Of a stretch of DNA of 34,698 nt, positions 25,166 to 33,421 are shown in pieces (the first letter of the stretch is position 1; every line of letters begins with the position of its first letter). This DNA comes from Spirochaetales bacterium (lineage in GTDB: Bacteria; Spirochaetota; Spirochaetia; SZUA-6; DRHE01). The notes under the pieces were generated by a model. It was not told where the DNA came from. It made no database searches and saw only the letters and a list, made by a program, of their open reading frames with translations. The translations under genes and the position numbers were made by a program. The DNA lies in NCBI GenBank assembly GCA_030604195.1, contig JAUVWI010000034.1:1-34698 (forward strand). The letters are read 5' to 3'.

Positions 25166-26035
25166 TTACGACAGAATTTTACTTAATGCTTCGGCAGTCT
25201 TTTCCGCAAGCTCCATATCCGGAAGAACAAGATCAGGCAATCTTGAAAACGGAATCATCTCCGCTGTTATGGGGCCTGGATAGCTTATTTTATCAAGTTC
25301 TATTAATACTTTTTTGAAATCAACATCACCTTCAAGTAGATCATCACCAAAACCATGCAGCAACCCGCCGCAGTCTTCTCTCTTGAAATTCTTAAAATGT
25401 ATTGCCTTTATCTTATTTTGCAGAATCTCTATCCAGTGTTCAGGATATCCGTTAACCATTGTATTTCCAACATCAAAATAAACACCGATAAATTCTGAAT
25501 CAAACTGCTCAAGAAAATATTTAAATTCCACCGGAGAAAGCAGGAATTTATTCCAGACATTTTCAAGGCATATAGTTACCTTGTATTTTTCAGCTGTTTC
25601 CAGGATTGTTGAAAGAGAAACAGTCGCATTATTCCAAACATTCTTATATGATGTTACGGGTCGGGAATTATCCCAGCCAACATCAACAGCTCCGGGGACA
25701 ACAAGTATCTTGTCGATTTTGAGCCAGGAAGCCACCTCAATGTACCTTTTAGTGAACTTTATTGCTGCGTTTCTTTCAACCTCGTCATCTGATCCCAGAG
25801 AGCACCCCCAGTAAAATCCTGTGGCAAGGGTTGCAAGCTTTACATTTTTATTTTCAGCAGCCTCAAGTATATTCTTACATTCATCCTCTGTGATATTCTC
25901 TTTAAGACAATCACCAAATGTAAGCTCTATTCCATCCAGCCCCATCTTCCGTACATCTTCTATGGCATCAACAGGGGATTTTTCTCCCTCAAACCCCCCA
26001 AGCACCCAGTAGTTTATCGCTTTAAAATATCCCAT
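25166..26035 (-). CDS. Sugar phosphate isomerase/epimerase (TIM barrel, first of two)
   Basis: The 289-aa protein belongs to the xylose isomerase-like TIM-barrel superfamily and is not closely similar to the second barrel in the operon. Metal-ligand candidates are Glu in VTICLENVWNKF, Asp in VYFDVGNTM, His in IKAIHFKNF and Glu in PITAEM. The order and spacing match hexulose- or ribulose-phosphate 3-epimerase-like members (UlaE/SgbU type). AGGAGC lies 7 nt before the ATG. It follows the first dehydrogenase by 15 nt. Together with the two dehydrogenases it suggests a keto-sugar route in which oxidation and isomerisation alternate. Confidence 0.88.
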   Translation of the reverse strand: MGYFKAINYWVLGGFEGEKSPVDAIEDVRKMGLDGIELTFGDCLKENITEDECKNILEAAENKNVKLATLATGFYWGCSLGSDDEVERNAAIKFTKRYIEVASWLKIDKILVVPGAVDVGWDNSRPVTSYKNVWNNATVSLSTILETAEKYKVTICLENVWNKFLLSPVEFKYFLEQFDSEFIGVYFDVGNTMVNGYPEHWIEILQNKIKAIHFKNFKREDCGGLLHGFGDDLLEGDVDFKKVLIELDKISYPGPITAEMIPFSRLPDLVLPDMELAEKTAEALSKILS

Positions 26036-26050
26036 ACTAAGCTCCTGTTT

Positions 26051-27103
26051 TTAATACTCAACAACTATGGTCCTGTTTTCATTTATAGACTTCTCTTCAG
26101 CCTCTATAATAGCCATGGAATCTCTCATCTCTTCAAGTGTAATGTAATTATCCGGTTTCTTTCCTTTCAAAACACATGACAGAAAATAATCGATCTCTAC
26201 ATGCCAACCGGTGGGCATGCCGGGTTTTGCTGGTTTCGGCTCATCTATACTTCCGTCCTCATAAATTATTTTATAACCAAGCTCAGAAAGCCTGACTGTT
26301 CCCTTTTCACAAACAATCTGAAAACTCATTTCAAAAGGAGCGGCTTTAGCCGACTCCCAGCCGCCTTCGCTCATTATAAGGGTTCCATCTCCATAATCGT
26401 ACCTTGTTACCGCATGATCAATTCCCCTATCAGTTCTGAACCCCTTAACACCAAACGCTGTTACCGAATCCGGCCTTCCAAAAAAGTATCTTACAGCATC
26501 AGTATCATGAAGATGAAGATCAAGTAAGGCGCCGCCGCTAAGCTCTGATTTCATAAACCAATCTTCCCAGCTATTACCATGCACACTGGGAGAGATTCTT
26601 TTAAAAGTCGCGCTGACAAGTTTACCAAGCTTTCCGGATCTGTAAAGCTCATATGCATGGCTGTATTCCGGCCAGAACCTTATACACATGGCTGTCATAA
26701 AAAACTTCTCTGATTTTTCGGCTTCGGCCGTTATCTCTTTCGCATCAGATAGATTTCTACCTATTGGTTTTTCACAAAGAACATGTTTGCCTGCCTTTAG
26801 AGCTGCTATTATATATTTTTTATGAAGAAATGTGGGCACACAAACATCTACCATATCAATGCCCTGATCATTAATGAGATCCATCCCATCGGTATAGGTT
26901 CTGATGCCTGCCATATCTACAGGAACTGAATTATCACTGTCACCGATATTCCCTACTATGCTGCTCCAATTTCCTTTTATTTTGGCAGGATTTACATCGG
27001 CGACAGCAGCAATCTCCGCTTTATTGTCATGTTTATAGATTCTGAAATGGGTGGATCCCATAAACCCCAATCCGATTATACCGACTTTTATTTTATCAGC
27101 CAT
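26051..27103 (-). CDS. Gfo/Idh/MocA family oxidoreductase (first gene of the operon)
   Basis: NAD(P)-dependent dehydrogenase of 350 aa with VGIIGLGFMGSTHF at the nucleotide site, HVLCEKPIGRNL (conserved EKP), and in the second domain SGGALLDLHLHDTDAVRYFFG carrying the usual D-x3-H substrate-site residues. AAGGAGC stands 6-7 nt before the ATG at 27103. It starts the seven-gene minus-strand operon and is divergent from the second PPi-phosphofructokinase across 316 bp. The family acts on free sugars, sugar phosphates, inositols, glycosides or nucleotide sugars. Nothing here decides between them. Confidence 0.9.
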   Translation of the reverse strand: MADKIKVGIIGLGFMGSTHFRIYKHDNKAEIAAVADVNPAKIKGNWSSIVGNIGDSDNSVPVDMAGIRTYTDGMDLINDQGIDMVDVCVPTFLHKKYIIAALKAGKHVLCEKPIGRNLSDAKEITAEAEKSEKFFMTAMCIRFWPEYSHAYELYRSGKLGKLVSATFKRISPSVHGNSWEDWFMKSELSGGALLDLHLHDTDAVRYFFGRPDSVTAFGVKGFRTDRGIDHAVTRYDYGDGTLIMSEGGWESAKAAPFEMSFQIVCEKGTVRLSELGYKIIYEDGSIDEPKPAKPGMPTGWHVEIDYFLSCVLKGKKPDNYITLEEMRDSMAIIEAEEKSINENRTIVVEY

Positions 27104-27290
27104 ATTTTGCTCCTTACCAATTCATAGCTCTACAGAGAACAATGATAGTAATACGCTTATTTTTCAAGAGAAAATTACAATCAGCAGGCTTCTTTTTCTT
27201 TCCTGAATTCTCAGCTGGCAGTAGATTAGCTTTTATTCCAATTCTTCGATATCTGTTCTTAAAATTTAACCCTGTCATCAAAGCGGTGTT

Positions 27291-27346
27291 TGTCAACCCT
27301 CCCTATTCGGTCGCCTGTCAACCCTCCCTAATCAGTCGGGTTGACA
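27291..27346 (+). repeat. 25-bp tandem repeat plus inverted half-site (putative operator)
   Basis: Two tandem copies of a 25-bp unit (27291-27315 and 27316-27340), each starting TGTCAACCCTCCCTA, are followed by the inverted half-site GGGTTGACA (27338-27346). TGTCAACCC (27316-27324) and GGGTTGACA form a perfect 9-bp inverted repeat. The right arm contains the -35 hexamer of the following promoter, so a protein bound here would block it. Confidence 0.7.
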
Positions 27347-27369
27347 CCCAACCTTTTTCGAATTAAAAT
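27341..27369 (+). promoter_or_regulatory. Strong sigma70-type promoter for the second phosphofructokinase
   Basis: TTGACA (27341-27346), a 17-nt spacer and TAAAAT (27364-27369). The leader of about 44 nt carries AAGGAGA (27406-27412) at good distance from the ATG (27420). The -35 lies in the inverted repeat. Confidence 0.75.
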
Positions 27370-27419
27370 GCCGACAAATAAAATTAGTTAAATACCAGCC
27401 TGATTAAGGAGAAATATAA

Positions 27420-28634
27420 ATGTCTTCTATCAAAAATATCGGCCTGATAACCAGCGGCGGCGACTGCGGCGGCCTGAATGCCGTAGTGCGGGGAGCAGCC
27501 CAGATGGCGGTTTCCCGCAATATCGGGGCTTATATAATCCCCAACGGTTATGCCGGTCTTTACAATCTTGTTGATATGGAAAAACTGGTTAAGCTGGATT
27601 CTTCAAGGGTCGATCATGTGCATTCAAGCCTTGCCGGCTCCGAAGCAGGTCACTCACGGGTCAAGATCTCAAAAATTGATAATCCCAAAAAATATGAGCG
27701 TATCAAAGCGGGACTTAAAAAATTTGATATCGGCGGCCTGGTTATTTCCGGGGGTGACGATACAGGCAGCGTAGTAGTAGATCTTGCCGAAAACAACATT
27801 AACTGCATCCATGCCCCCAAGACCATGGATCTTGACCTGCAAACCTATTCAGTCGGTGCTGATTCCGCCATCAACCGCATAGCTCAATTCACCGAGGATC
27901 TGAAAACCACCGGCCAGACCCATAATCGTATTATGATTATTGAAGTCTTTGGCAGATACGCCGGTCACACCGCTTTCCGCGGCGGCCTGGGCGCGGATGC
28001 TGATAGTATTCTTATACCGGAGGTCCCGGTTGATTTTGATGTTCTATATGAGCACATGAAGAGTCTCTATATTAGAAGAGTCAGGGAGAGCGATGTGCGC
28101 GCCGGAACCTATATAATCGTGGCAGCAGAGGGAATCCGCGATGCAGCCGGGGATTTTATAACCGATTCCAGTGCCGGCACGGATACCTTCGGCCACAAGA
28201 AGCTGGCCGGTGCAGGCAAGTACGTGAGAAAACAGCTGGAAAAGCGCCTTCAGAAAGATCCGGAAATAAAAGAATTCATGAAGTGCATGGGTATGTTTGT
28301 GCCCGGTCTCTATGAAGCGCCTGAGGCTAGAGAAGTGGTGCCCGGCCATTTAGTTCGCTCCGGACGCTCATCAGCCTTTGATGTCAACTTCGGCAAGGAA
28401 GCGGGCGCCGGTGCGGTAACCGCGCTTTTAAATGGTATTTCCGGAGTAACGATAAGCGGCATATACCACGGCGAGATTCGCTACATGGAGACCAAAAAAG
28501 CTATTGTGCAGAGACACGTTGAAGTTGAAATGCTCTCTTTTTACGAAGAGCTCGGGGTTTGTTTCGGGCGTAAACCAGTCACATTTAAACCACGCTTCAG
28601 GGAAGAGAGTAGAAAGGTAGAACGCTATCTATAA
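27420..28634 (+). CDS. PPi-type 6-phosphofructokinase, divergent clade
   Basis: PfkA-superfamily enzyme of 404 aa. SGGDDT (110-115) with Asp114 and PKTMDLD (133-139) with Lys134 both mark a pyrophosphate-dependent enzyme. The catalytic Asp residues are kept, but the Asn usually between them (xDND) is Leu138. Other expected elements are ITSGGDCGGLN, SVGADSAINR and EVFGRYAGHTAF. It is only distantly similar to the paralogue at 21.4-22.6 kb. Good ribosome site and promoter. It leads a plus-strand group with proS (15 nt downstream). The change at 138 and the separate regulation suggest a distinct role or substrate. Confidence 0.92.
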   Translation: MSSIKNIGLITSGGDCGGLNAVVRGAAQMAVSRNIGAYIIPNGYAGLYNLVDMEKLVKLDSSRVDHVHSSLAGSEAGHSRVKISKIDNPKKYERIKAGLKKFDIGGLVISGGDDTGSVVVDLAENNINCIHAPKTMDLDLQTYSVGADSAINRIAQFTEDLKTTGQTHNRIMIIEVFGRYAGHTAFRGGLGADADSILIPEVPVDFDVLYEHMKSLYIRRVRESDVRAGTYIIVAAEGIRDAAGDFITDSSAGTDTFGHKKLAGAGKYVRKQLEKRLQKDPEIKEFMKCMGMFVPGLYEAPEAREVVPGHLVRSGRSSAFDVNFGKEAGAGAVTALLNGISGVTISGIYHGEIRYMETKKAIVQRHVEVEMLSFYEELGVCFGRKPVTFKPRFREESRKVERYL

Positions 28635-28649
28635 ATAGACGGTTAAATT

Positions 28650-30080
28650 ATGGCAGTAAAAATAACAACAAGAGCAGAAGACTATTCCCAGTGGTATATT
28701 GATATCATATTACAGGCCAAACTGGCTGATTATTCCCCGGTTAAGGGATCGATGGTAATAAGGCCGCGCGGTTTTGCAATCTGGGAAAACATGAAGAGTG
28801 TCCTGGACTCCATGTTTAAAGAAACCGGCCACAGCAATGCCTATTTCCCCATGTTGATCCCGGAGAGTTTCATCAAGAAAGAGGCGGAACATGTAGAAGG
28901 ATTTGCACCGGAGTTGGCCGTAGTTACCCATGGCGGCGGCGAAAAACTGGATGAACCCCTGGTCATCCGCCCGACCTCTGAAACCATTATCTGGGCAATG
29001 TATAAGAAATGGATCCAGTCTTACCGGGACCTGCCCCTGCTGATTAATCAGTGGGCAAATATAGTACGCTGGGAAAAGAGAACACGCCTTTTTCTGCGCA
29101 CCACCGAGTTTCTCTGGCAGGAGGGCCATACGGCTCACGCCTCTGAAGCAGAAGCACAGGAAGAGACGCTGCGCATGCTCTTTGTTTACCAGAAGTTTGC
29201 TGAATGTTTTATGGCAATGCCGGTTCTCACCGGAGAAAAAACCGAATCAGAGAAGTTCGCCGGCGCCGTAAAAACCTACTCCATCGAAGCCATGATGCAG
29301 GACAGGAAAGCTTTACAGGCAGGAACCTCCCACAATCTCGGACAGAACTTTGCCAAAGCATTTGATGTAACTTATCAGACGCAAAATGGTGAGCTCGACC
29401 ACGTCTGGGCAACCTCCTGGGGAGTATCCACTCGGCTGGTAGGCGCCATGATCATGGCCCATTCCGATGACCGGGGGCTGATAATTCCTCCCAAACTGGC
29501 CCCGACAAAAGCGGTTATTATCCCAATTTTTAACAATCAAAACAAATCAAAAGTACTTTCCTATGCTAAAGTTTTATATGAGAGAATAAAAACCAGCTAT
29601 TCAACTGAAATCGATGATGACGAACAGAATAAGCCCGGCTGGAAATTCGCTGAATGGGAACTTCAGGGTGTGCCTGTAAGAATAGAGATCGGACCCAGGG
29701 ATATGGAAAACAATCAGGTTGTGCTGGCAAGAAGGGACACTGGCAAGAAAATAACCATTCCCGCTAAAGATCTGGAAGAAACACTCGGAAATTTGTTAGA
29801 GGATATCCAGAATAACCTCTATCACCGGGCCCTGTTGTTCCGTAAAGAAAATACCTACCAGATAAAAAAATACGCTGAATTTAAGGAAATACTTGATGGC
29901 CCGGGCGGCTTTATTGAAAGCGCCTGGTGCGGAAATCCCGAATGTGAGGCAAAGATAAAGGAACAGACAAAGGCCACTATCCGGGTGCTTCCATTGGGCA
30001 GAGACGAATTGAAAGATCACAATTGCATCTACTGCGGCGGTGCGGCAGGCAAAATTGCTGTTTTTTCCAAAGCCTACTGA
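28650..30080 (+). CDS. proS: Prolyl-tRNA synthetase, archaeal/eukaryotic-type (type 3)
   Basis: Class II synthetase that charges tRNA-Pro. The 476-aa product is the short form without the bacterial editing insertion. It has [20 protein letters not shown] (motif 1 region), [33 protein letters not shown] (motif 2), [15 protein letters not shown] and [17 protein letters not shown] (motif 3). After the anticodon domain there is the C-terminal zinc-type segment (CGNPECEAK ... HNCIYCGG) ending in SKAY, with the terminal Tyr characteristic of this type. No Shine-Dalgarno is obvious before the ATG; coupling to the upstream phosphofructokinase is likely. Confidence 0.97.
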   Translation: MAVKITTRAEDYSQWYIDIILQAKLADYSPVKGSMVIRPRGFAIWENMKSVLDSMFKETGHSNAYFPMLIPESFIKKEAEHVEGFAPELAVVTHGGGEKLDEPLVIRPTSETIIWAMYKKWIQSYRDLPLLINQWANIVRWEKRTRLFLRTTEFLWQEGHTAHASEAEAQEETLRMLFVYQKFAECFMAMPVLTGEKTESEKFAGAVKTYSIEAMMQDRKALQAGTSHNLGQNFAKAFDVTYQTQNGELDHVWATSWGVSTRLVGAMIMAHSDDRGLIIPPKLAPTKAVIIPIFNNQNKSKVLSYAKVLYERIKTSYSTEIDDDEQNKPGWKFAEWELQGVPVRIEIGPRDMENNQVVLARRDTGKKITIPAKDLEETLGNLLEDIQNNLYHRALLFRKENTYQIKKYAEFKEILDGPGGFIESAWCGNPECEAKIKEQTKATIRVLPLGRDELKDHNCIYCGGAAGKIAVFSKAY

Positions 30081-30085
30081 CCCCG

Positions 30086-31192
30086 GTGAACAAGTTACTG
30101 CTTTCAGCCCTGCTGATCATTCTGCTGAGCTCCTGCGCCCCCAAAGACCTGGAGCATATCACAGAAGCAAAAACCCTGCCCGGCAAATGGTTTATCCTTA
30201 GACAGGGCCATTTTGAGAGTACCGAAGCTCCCTCCACTTCAATCCCGCCTCAACCCTGGACGGTTCAAAGCCGTGTAGCCGCTCTTAGCGCTTTAGAGCA
30301 TAAAGTATTCCTGGCGGTAAATGGCCTGGGAATAGTTTCACTGGACATCACCTCCCTCTCCGATCCCCACTTTGAATACTTTTACGACCCGCTGATATTT
30401 CAAAACAGGACCATCACCTCTCTTTTTCCTGATAAAAGGACACTTATCTGCCATCTTTACTTTAACACCCTGCTGAACACTGCGCAGCAGCAGGATTTAA
30501 AAATTCAGGGGATAAGCCTTATTAAGCTCTTCCCTGGCGAGGGTATATACCGATTTATTATTCCCCCATTTCAGCGGCAGAATCCGGAGTGGGAATCAGT
30601 AAGCTTTCTGCTGAGAGATCAGGATGAATTCCTCTTTGAATGGAAACACTCAAGCCCTGAGGAAACTCTTTTTCACTATACCCGGTTAAATTATAGAGAG
30701 CAAAAGGAAGAGTCTGTAGACCGCCTGCTTTTTCAAGACTCATTTGCTTTCCAGGGGGTGAATGACCTGAAATATCCTTCCCGTCTGGTACTGGTAATAA
30801 ATGGAGTTATAAAAAAACTTATTCCGGCAGAACAGGGGAATACATCAACAGCTCTCCACTTTCTTTTAAAAGAAGGAAATTCAGGAGTGATAAAGCGATA
30901 CGAATATTATCCGCCGGGTTTTTCTTCTGCCCGGGACCCGGAGCTTTATACTATTAACCTGGTTAAGCAGGGGGAAGATTTCATTGCCCTTCTCCCTAAG
31001 GGCACTCTACTAAGAACAGGTCCGGGGGAAAAAGATATTGAAACCCTTTATCTGCCGTCAACGCCTGAGAATATTATCTTTACCGATTTCTATATTGAAG
31101 ACAATTTCCTGGTTGCAGCATGGGAAGAGGTTTATTTTATCAATGTGGGAACGGCAGGAATTTTTATTTTAGATATTTCTTTTTGGCATTAA
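30086..31192 (+). CDS. Putative lipoprotein of unknown function
   Basis: Start GTG at 30086 gives VNKLLLSALLIILLSSC, a classic lipoprotein signal with LSSC lipobox (Cys17), whose cysteine would be modified by Lgt. Using the ATG at 30023 would place 21 implausible Cys/Arg-rich residues inside proS. The 368-aa product has many short beta-type segments and repeated aromatic stretches (FLFEWKH, LRTGPGEKDIETLYLP, FLVAAWEEVYFINVG) that could form a beta-propeller or similar, but I do not recognise a family. No Cys other than the lipobox and one internal position is evident. It follows proS by 5 nt with no ribosome site visible. Confidence 0.8.
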   Translation: MNKLLLSALLIILLSSCAPKDLEHITEAKTLPGKWFILRQGHFESTEAPSTSIPPQPWTVQSRVAALSALEHKVFLAVNGLGIVSLDITSLSDPHFEYFYDPLIFQNRTITSLFPDKRTLICHLYFNTLLNTAQQQDLKIQGISLIKLFPGEGIYRFIIPPFQRQNPEWESVSFLLRDQDEFLFEWKHSSPEETLFHYTRLNYREQKEESVDRLLFQDSFAFQGVNDLKYPSRLVLVINGVIKKLIPAEQGNTSTALHFLLKEGNSGVIKRYEYYPPGFSSARDPELYTINLVKQGEDFIALLPKGTLLRTGPGEKDIETLYLPSTPENIIFTDFYIEDNFLVAAWEEVYFINVGTAGIFILDISFWH

Positions 31193-31225
31193 AAATCTTT
31201 ATAATTGTGTTACACTTAATATAAG

Positions 31226-31861
31226 ATGGAAAAAAGATATAAGAACCTGATTTTTTTATTTCTCTTCTTGCTTCTTCCTCTCTGCCTAACGCCGGCCCTG
31301 GACAGTTACACGGTAGAAGGGGGGCTGCAGCTGCTGATTAACAGCGACCAGGATAGCGCTCCCAGCCCCTTAATGCCGACTATCGGCTTCTCCCGCCCTT
31401 TCTGGCAGCGGGGGATTTTCACCCTGAATAGCGGCGCCCTTTTTTTCGGCACCTATTATCAGTATCAGAATAATAAAGCTTCACCCGCTGAACTGGAACA
31501 CCGCGACTTTTTAGTTCTGGCTTCCCTGGTTGACGCGCGCATTGGGCCTGAGTTTATTATTAATGATCGTCTTAAAGTAGGAGCAGGGCTTGGTCTGGCT
31601 ATTTTTATCCGCCTGCCAATTCCCCTTTTTGATGATATAAAAGATGATTTCGCTCCTTTAGCAGGCTATTTTTACGCGGGCAGGTTTGCCTACCCGGAGA
31701 CAGAGATATATACTGCCTGGAAACTCAACGACAAGTTTGAACTAAAAACATCTATCAGGGTTTTATTCCCTATATTCCATCTTTTGGATGGGGAAGAGCT
31801 GCCTTTTGTGGATCAGATGTTGATTTCAGGGTTAATAGGCATCCGTTATACTATGCCCTAA
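31226..31861 (+). CDS. Secreted, probably outer-membrane beta-barrel-like protein
   Basis: The 211-aa product starts with a strong signal peptide (MEKRYKNLIFLFLFLLLPLC, cleavage near LTPALDS). The mature part alternates aromatic/hydrophobic strands with short turns (YTVEGGLQLLIN, GIFTLNSGALFFGTYYQYQ, RLKVGAGLGLAIFIRL, EIYTAWKLNDKFELKTSIRV) and ends ISGLIGIRYTMP. Its penultimate aromatic strand is compatible with a small outer-membrane beta-barrel. Family unknown. A TATAAT (31200-31205) and an extended -10 (TGTTACACT, 31208-31216) lie just upstream without clear -35. It overlaps the convergent symporter by 4 nt. Confidence 0.8.
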   Translation: MEKRYKNLIFLFLFLLLPLCLTPALDSYTVEGGLQLLINSDQDSAPSPLMPTIGFSRPFWQRGIFTLNSGALFFGTYYQYQNNKASPAELEHRDFLVLASLVDARIGPEFIINDRLKVGAGLGLAIFIRLPIPLFDDIKDDFAPLAGYFYAGRFAYPETEIYTAWKLNDKFELKTSIRVLFPIFHLLDGEELPFVDQMLISGLIGIRYTMP

Positions 31862-33084
31862 AGATAATCCACCACTTCAATTTCCTTGCGGACCCCTTCA
31901 TGTCTGCTTATCAAAAGGGCGACAAAAGCCGAAGTAACAACATCCAGGATTACGCCGGCGCTTATCAACAGGGGAGCAACCGGCTTAAGAATAAGATACC
32001 CCTCCTGAATTCCTTTGCCAAAAATAGAACAGAGCAGAGAAATAGCCACCAGAGAACCCATACCCGGCACAGAACCAAGGGTCAGTGAAGTCAAAAAAGT
32101 AAAAACCAGTGTCCAGAGTACCTGGTTAAAGCTTATTTCCAGGCCGGAGTAGGACTTAAGAATCAATATAAATGATACACCGGTTACCATAGCGGTGCCG
32201 GCACGGCCGAAAAAGGCAAATAAAGGATAAACTGCCGATCCCACCCTGCGGGGCACGCCCAGGCTTTCTCTCCCATGCCTAACCAGCATACCTATAGCCA
32301 GATATTCATCGCCTGTAAAAAAAGCGGTTAGCGCCGGGCCGATGACCGCATAAAGCCACTTATATGGATTTTCTTTTCCTCCCAAAAGGTAGAGCAATCC
32401 CGGATAGATACCGAATATAACTAAAATAAGATTAAATGCTAAAATAATAAATAATTCTTTAAAGAGAGTCAGATCAGAAATTCTTAAGGTGAAAAAGAAG
32501 CCGGCAGTGACAGCAATTAAGCCTATGCCGAAAAGCTCCACCACCAGTGAATTAAGGTGATAAAAAATACGGCTTAGAGAATCGAGAATCTGGACCACCG
32601 GATTTGTAATGCGAATTTCAAAATCCAGATTAATACCGAGAATAAAGGCCAGGAATATAACCGGCAAAAGCACCTGACCGCTTGCCGTTAGAACCTCGAA
32701 CATATTAGTGGGAAATACCTGAAACAGGCTTTCTTTAAAACCGGTTATTTCAAAAGCGACCTCCGATTCAATAATTATAGGTATGCGCTCAGGTGAAAAA
32801 AGCAATACAGAGAGTACTCCGACAACTGTCAGCAGAGCGGTAGATAAAACCAAATATAGAATAGTTCTTCCATATACTCTAAAGAGTTTCTTCTCCCGTT
32901 TTAATTCATAAGTGCCCACAATCAGGGCAAAAAAGACCAGTGGGAATACCACATAACGGCCAATCCTGATGACCAGCAGCGAGATAAAGGTAGCAGTTTC
33001 TACGGTTGCCTTGCTGCCGGCAAGAAAATAGCCAAGCAGGGCCCCAAGAAGAATTCCAGCAAGAACTTTAATCCAGATTTTCAT
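31858..33084 (-). CDS. SDF-family (dicarboxylate/amino acid:cation symporter) transporter, divergent
   Basis: Inner-membrane secondary transporter of the GltP/DctA fold. AAGGAG lies 7 nt before ATG 33084 (MKIWIKVLAGILLG); an ATG at 33120 adds twelve unlikely residues. The 408-aa product has the family's hydrophobic pattern with about eight spans and the re-entrant hairpins. The signature segments deviate: the usual serine-rich hairpin 1 is replaced by TAFFTGDEYLAIGMLV, and the NMDGT motif of span 7 reads FGRAGTAMVTG. The Asp that binds Na+ in NMDGT is lost, so the coupling ion and substrate may differ from aspartate/glutamate carriers. TLGSVPGMGSLVAISLL marks hairpin 2. Confidence 0.87.
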   Translation of the reverse strand: MKIWIKVLAGILLGALLGYFLAGSKATVETATFISLLVIRIGRYVVFPLVFFALIVGTYELKREKKLFRVYGRTILYLVLSTALLTVVGVLSVLLFSPERIPIIIESEVAFEITGFKESLFQVFPTNMFEVLTASGQVLLPVIFLAFILGINLDFEIRITNPVVQILDSLSRIFYHLNSLVVELFGIGLIAVTAGFFFTLRISDLTLFKELFIILAFNLILVIFGIYPGLLYLLGGKENPYKWLYAVIGPALTAFFTGDEYLAIGMLVRHGRESLGVPRRVGSAVYPLFAFFGRAGTAMVTGVSFILILKSYSGLEISFNQVLWTLVFTFLTSLTLGSVPGMGSLVAISLLCSIFGKGIQEGYLILKPVAPLLISAGVILDVVTSAFVALLISRHEGVRKEIEVVDYL

Positions 33085-33181
33085 CAGCTCTCCTTTTTCA
33101 TCTCCTTTACCAACGAACAATACTCAATATTGTTTTTCCAGTCAATTACGACAGCGTTCTTTATGCTATGATACCCTGAAA

Positions 33182-33200
33182 TCTTGTTATTTTAACAAGA
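33182..33200. promoter_or_regulatory. AT-rich palindromic stem-loop upstream of the symporter
   Basis: TCTTGTTA (33182-33189) and TAACAAGA (33193-33200) are perfect inverted arms separated by TTT. It lies about 98 bp upstream of the symporter ATG and could be an operator. No U-tract makes it a clear terminator on either strand. Confidence 0.4.
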
Positions 33201-33208
33201 AATATTAA

Positions 33209-33270
33209 AGTCCAGCGCCCGAATATATTGAGTTGGACTTCTGCCTTAAGAACTTCGGTTGCGGATGTAA
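33209..33270 (+). repeat. Dispersed repeat, copy B
   Basis: Ungapped counterpart of 19937-19998 (48/62 by hand count). Here the sequence also contains GTCCA ... TGGAC, which can pair as a short stem. The copy is intergenic, about 320 bp before the mazE start codon. Confidence 0.7.
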
Positions 33271-33421
33271 TCTGCGATGGGAATTATCGAGCAGTCAAAG
33301 TATATACCCCAAAGCCTCACAAAGAAACGAAGTACCGAAATTTTCAACCCTTATCTCCAGACCCTCGAATAAGGATACCTTTTAGGATTTTCTCGGACCC
33401 GAAATATGAATAATGTAGACA

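Larger units (their letters stand above)
27104..27419. promoter_or_regulatory. Divergent intergenic control region
   Basis: 316 bp between the sugar operon (minus) and the second phosphofructokinase (plus). The right third contains the direct/inverted repeat and promoter listed separately. The left two thirds are AT-rich; I could not place a convincing minus-strand promoter. A TGGCAG...TAGCT stretch at 27213-27228 has sigma-54-like spacing but an imperfect -12 element. Short open frames here look non-coding. Confidence 0.5.

Noticed and set aside
27213-27228. Sigma-54 promoter candidate (TGGCAG with GC 10 nt further)
   Set aside because: The -12 element is TAGCT and not TTGC, and a much better sigma70 promoter lies closer to the gene.
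27114-27366. Short open frames on both strands of the divergent control region
   Set aside because: They overlap repeats and promoter elements, lack ribosome sites and read as low-complexity or basic sequence.
33228-33413. 61-codon open frame in the non-coding stretch before mazEF
   Set aside because: It begins inside the dispersed repeat, has no ribosome site and no recognisable protein pattern.
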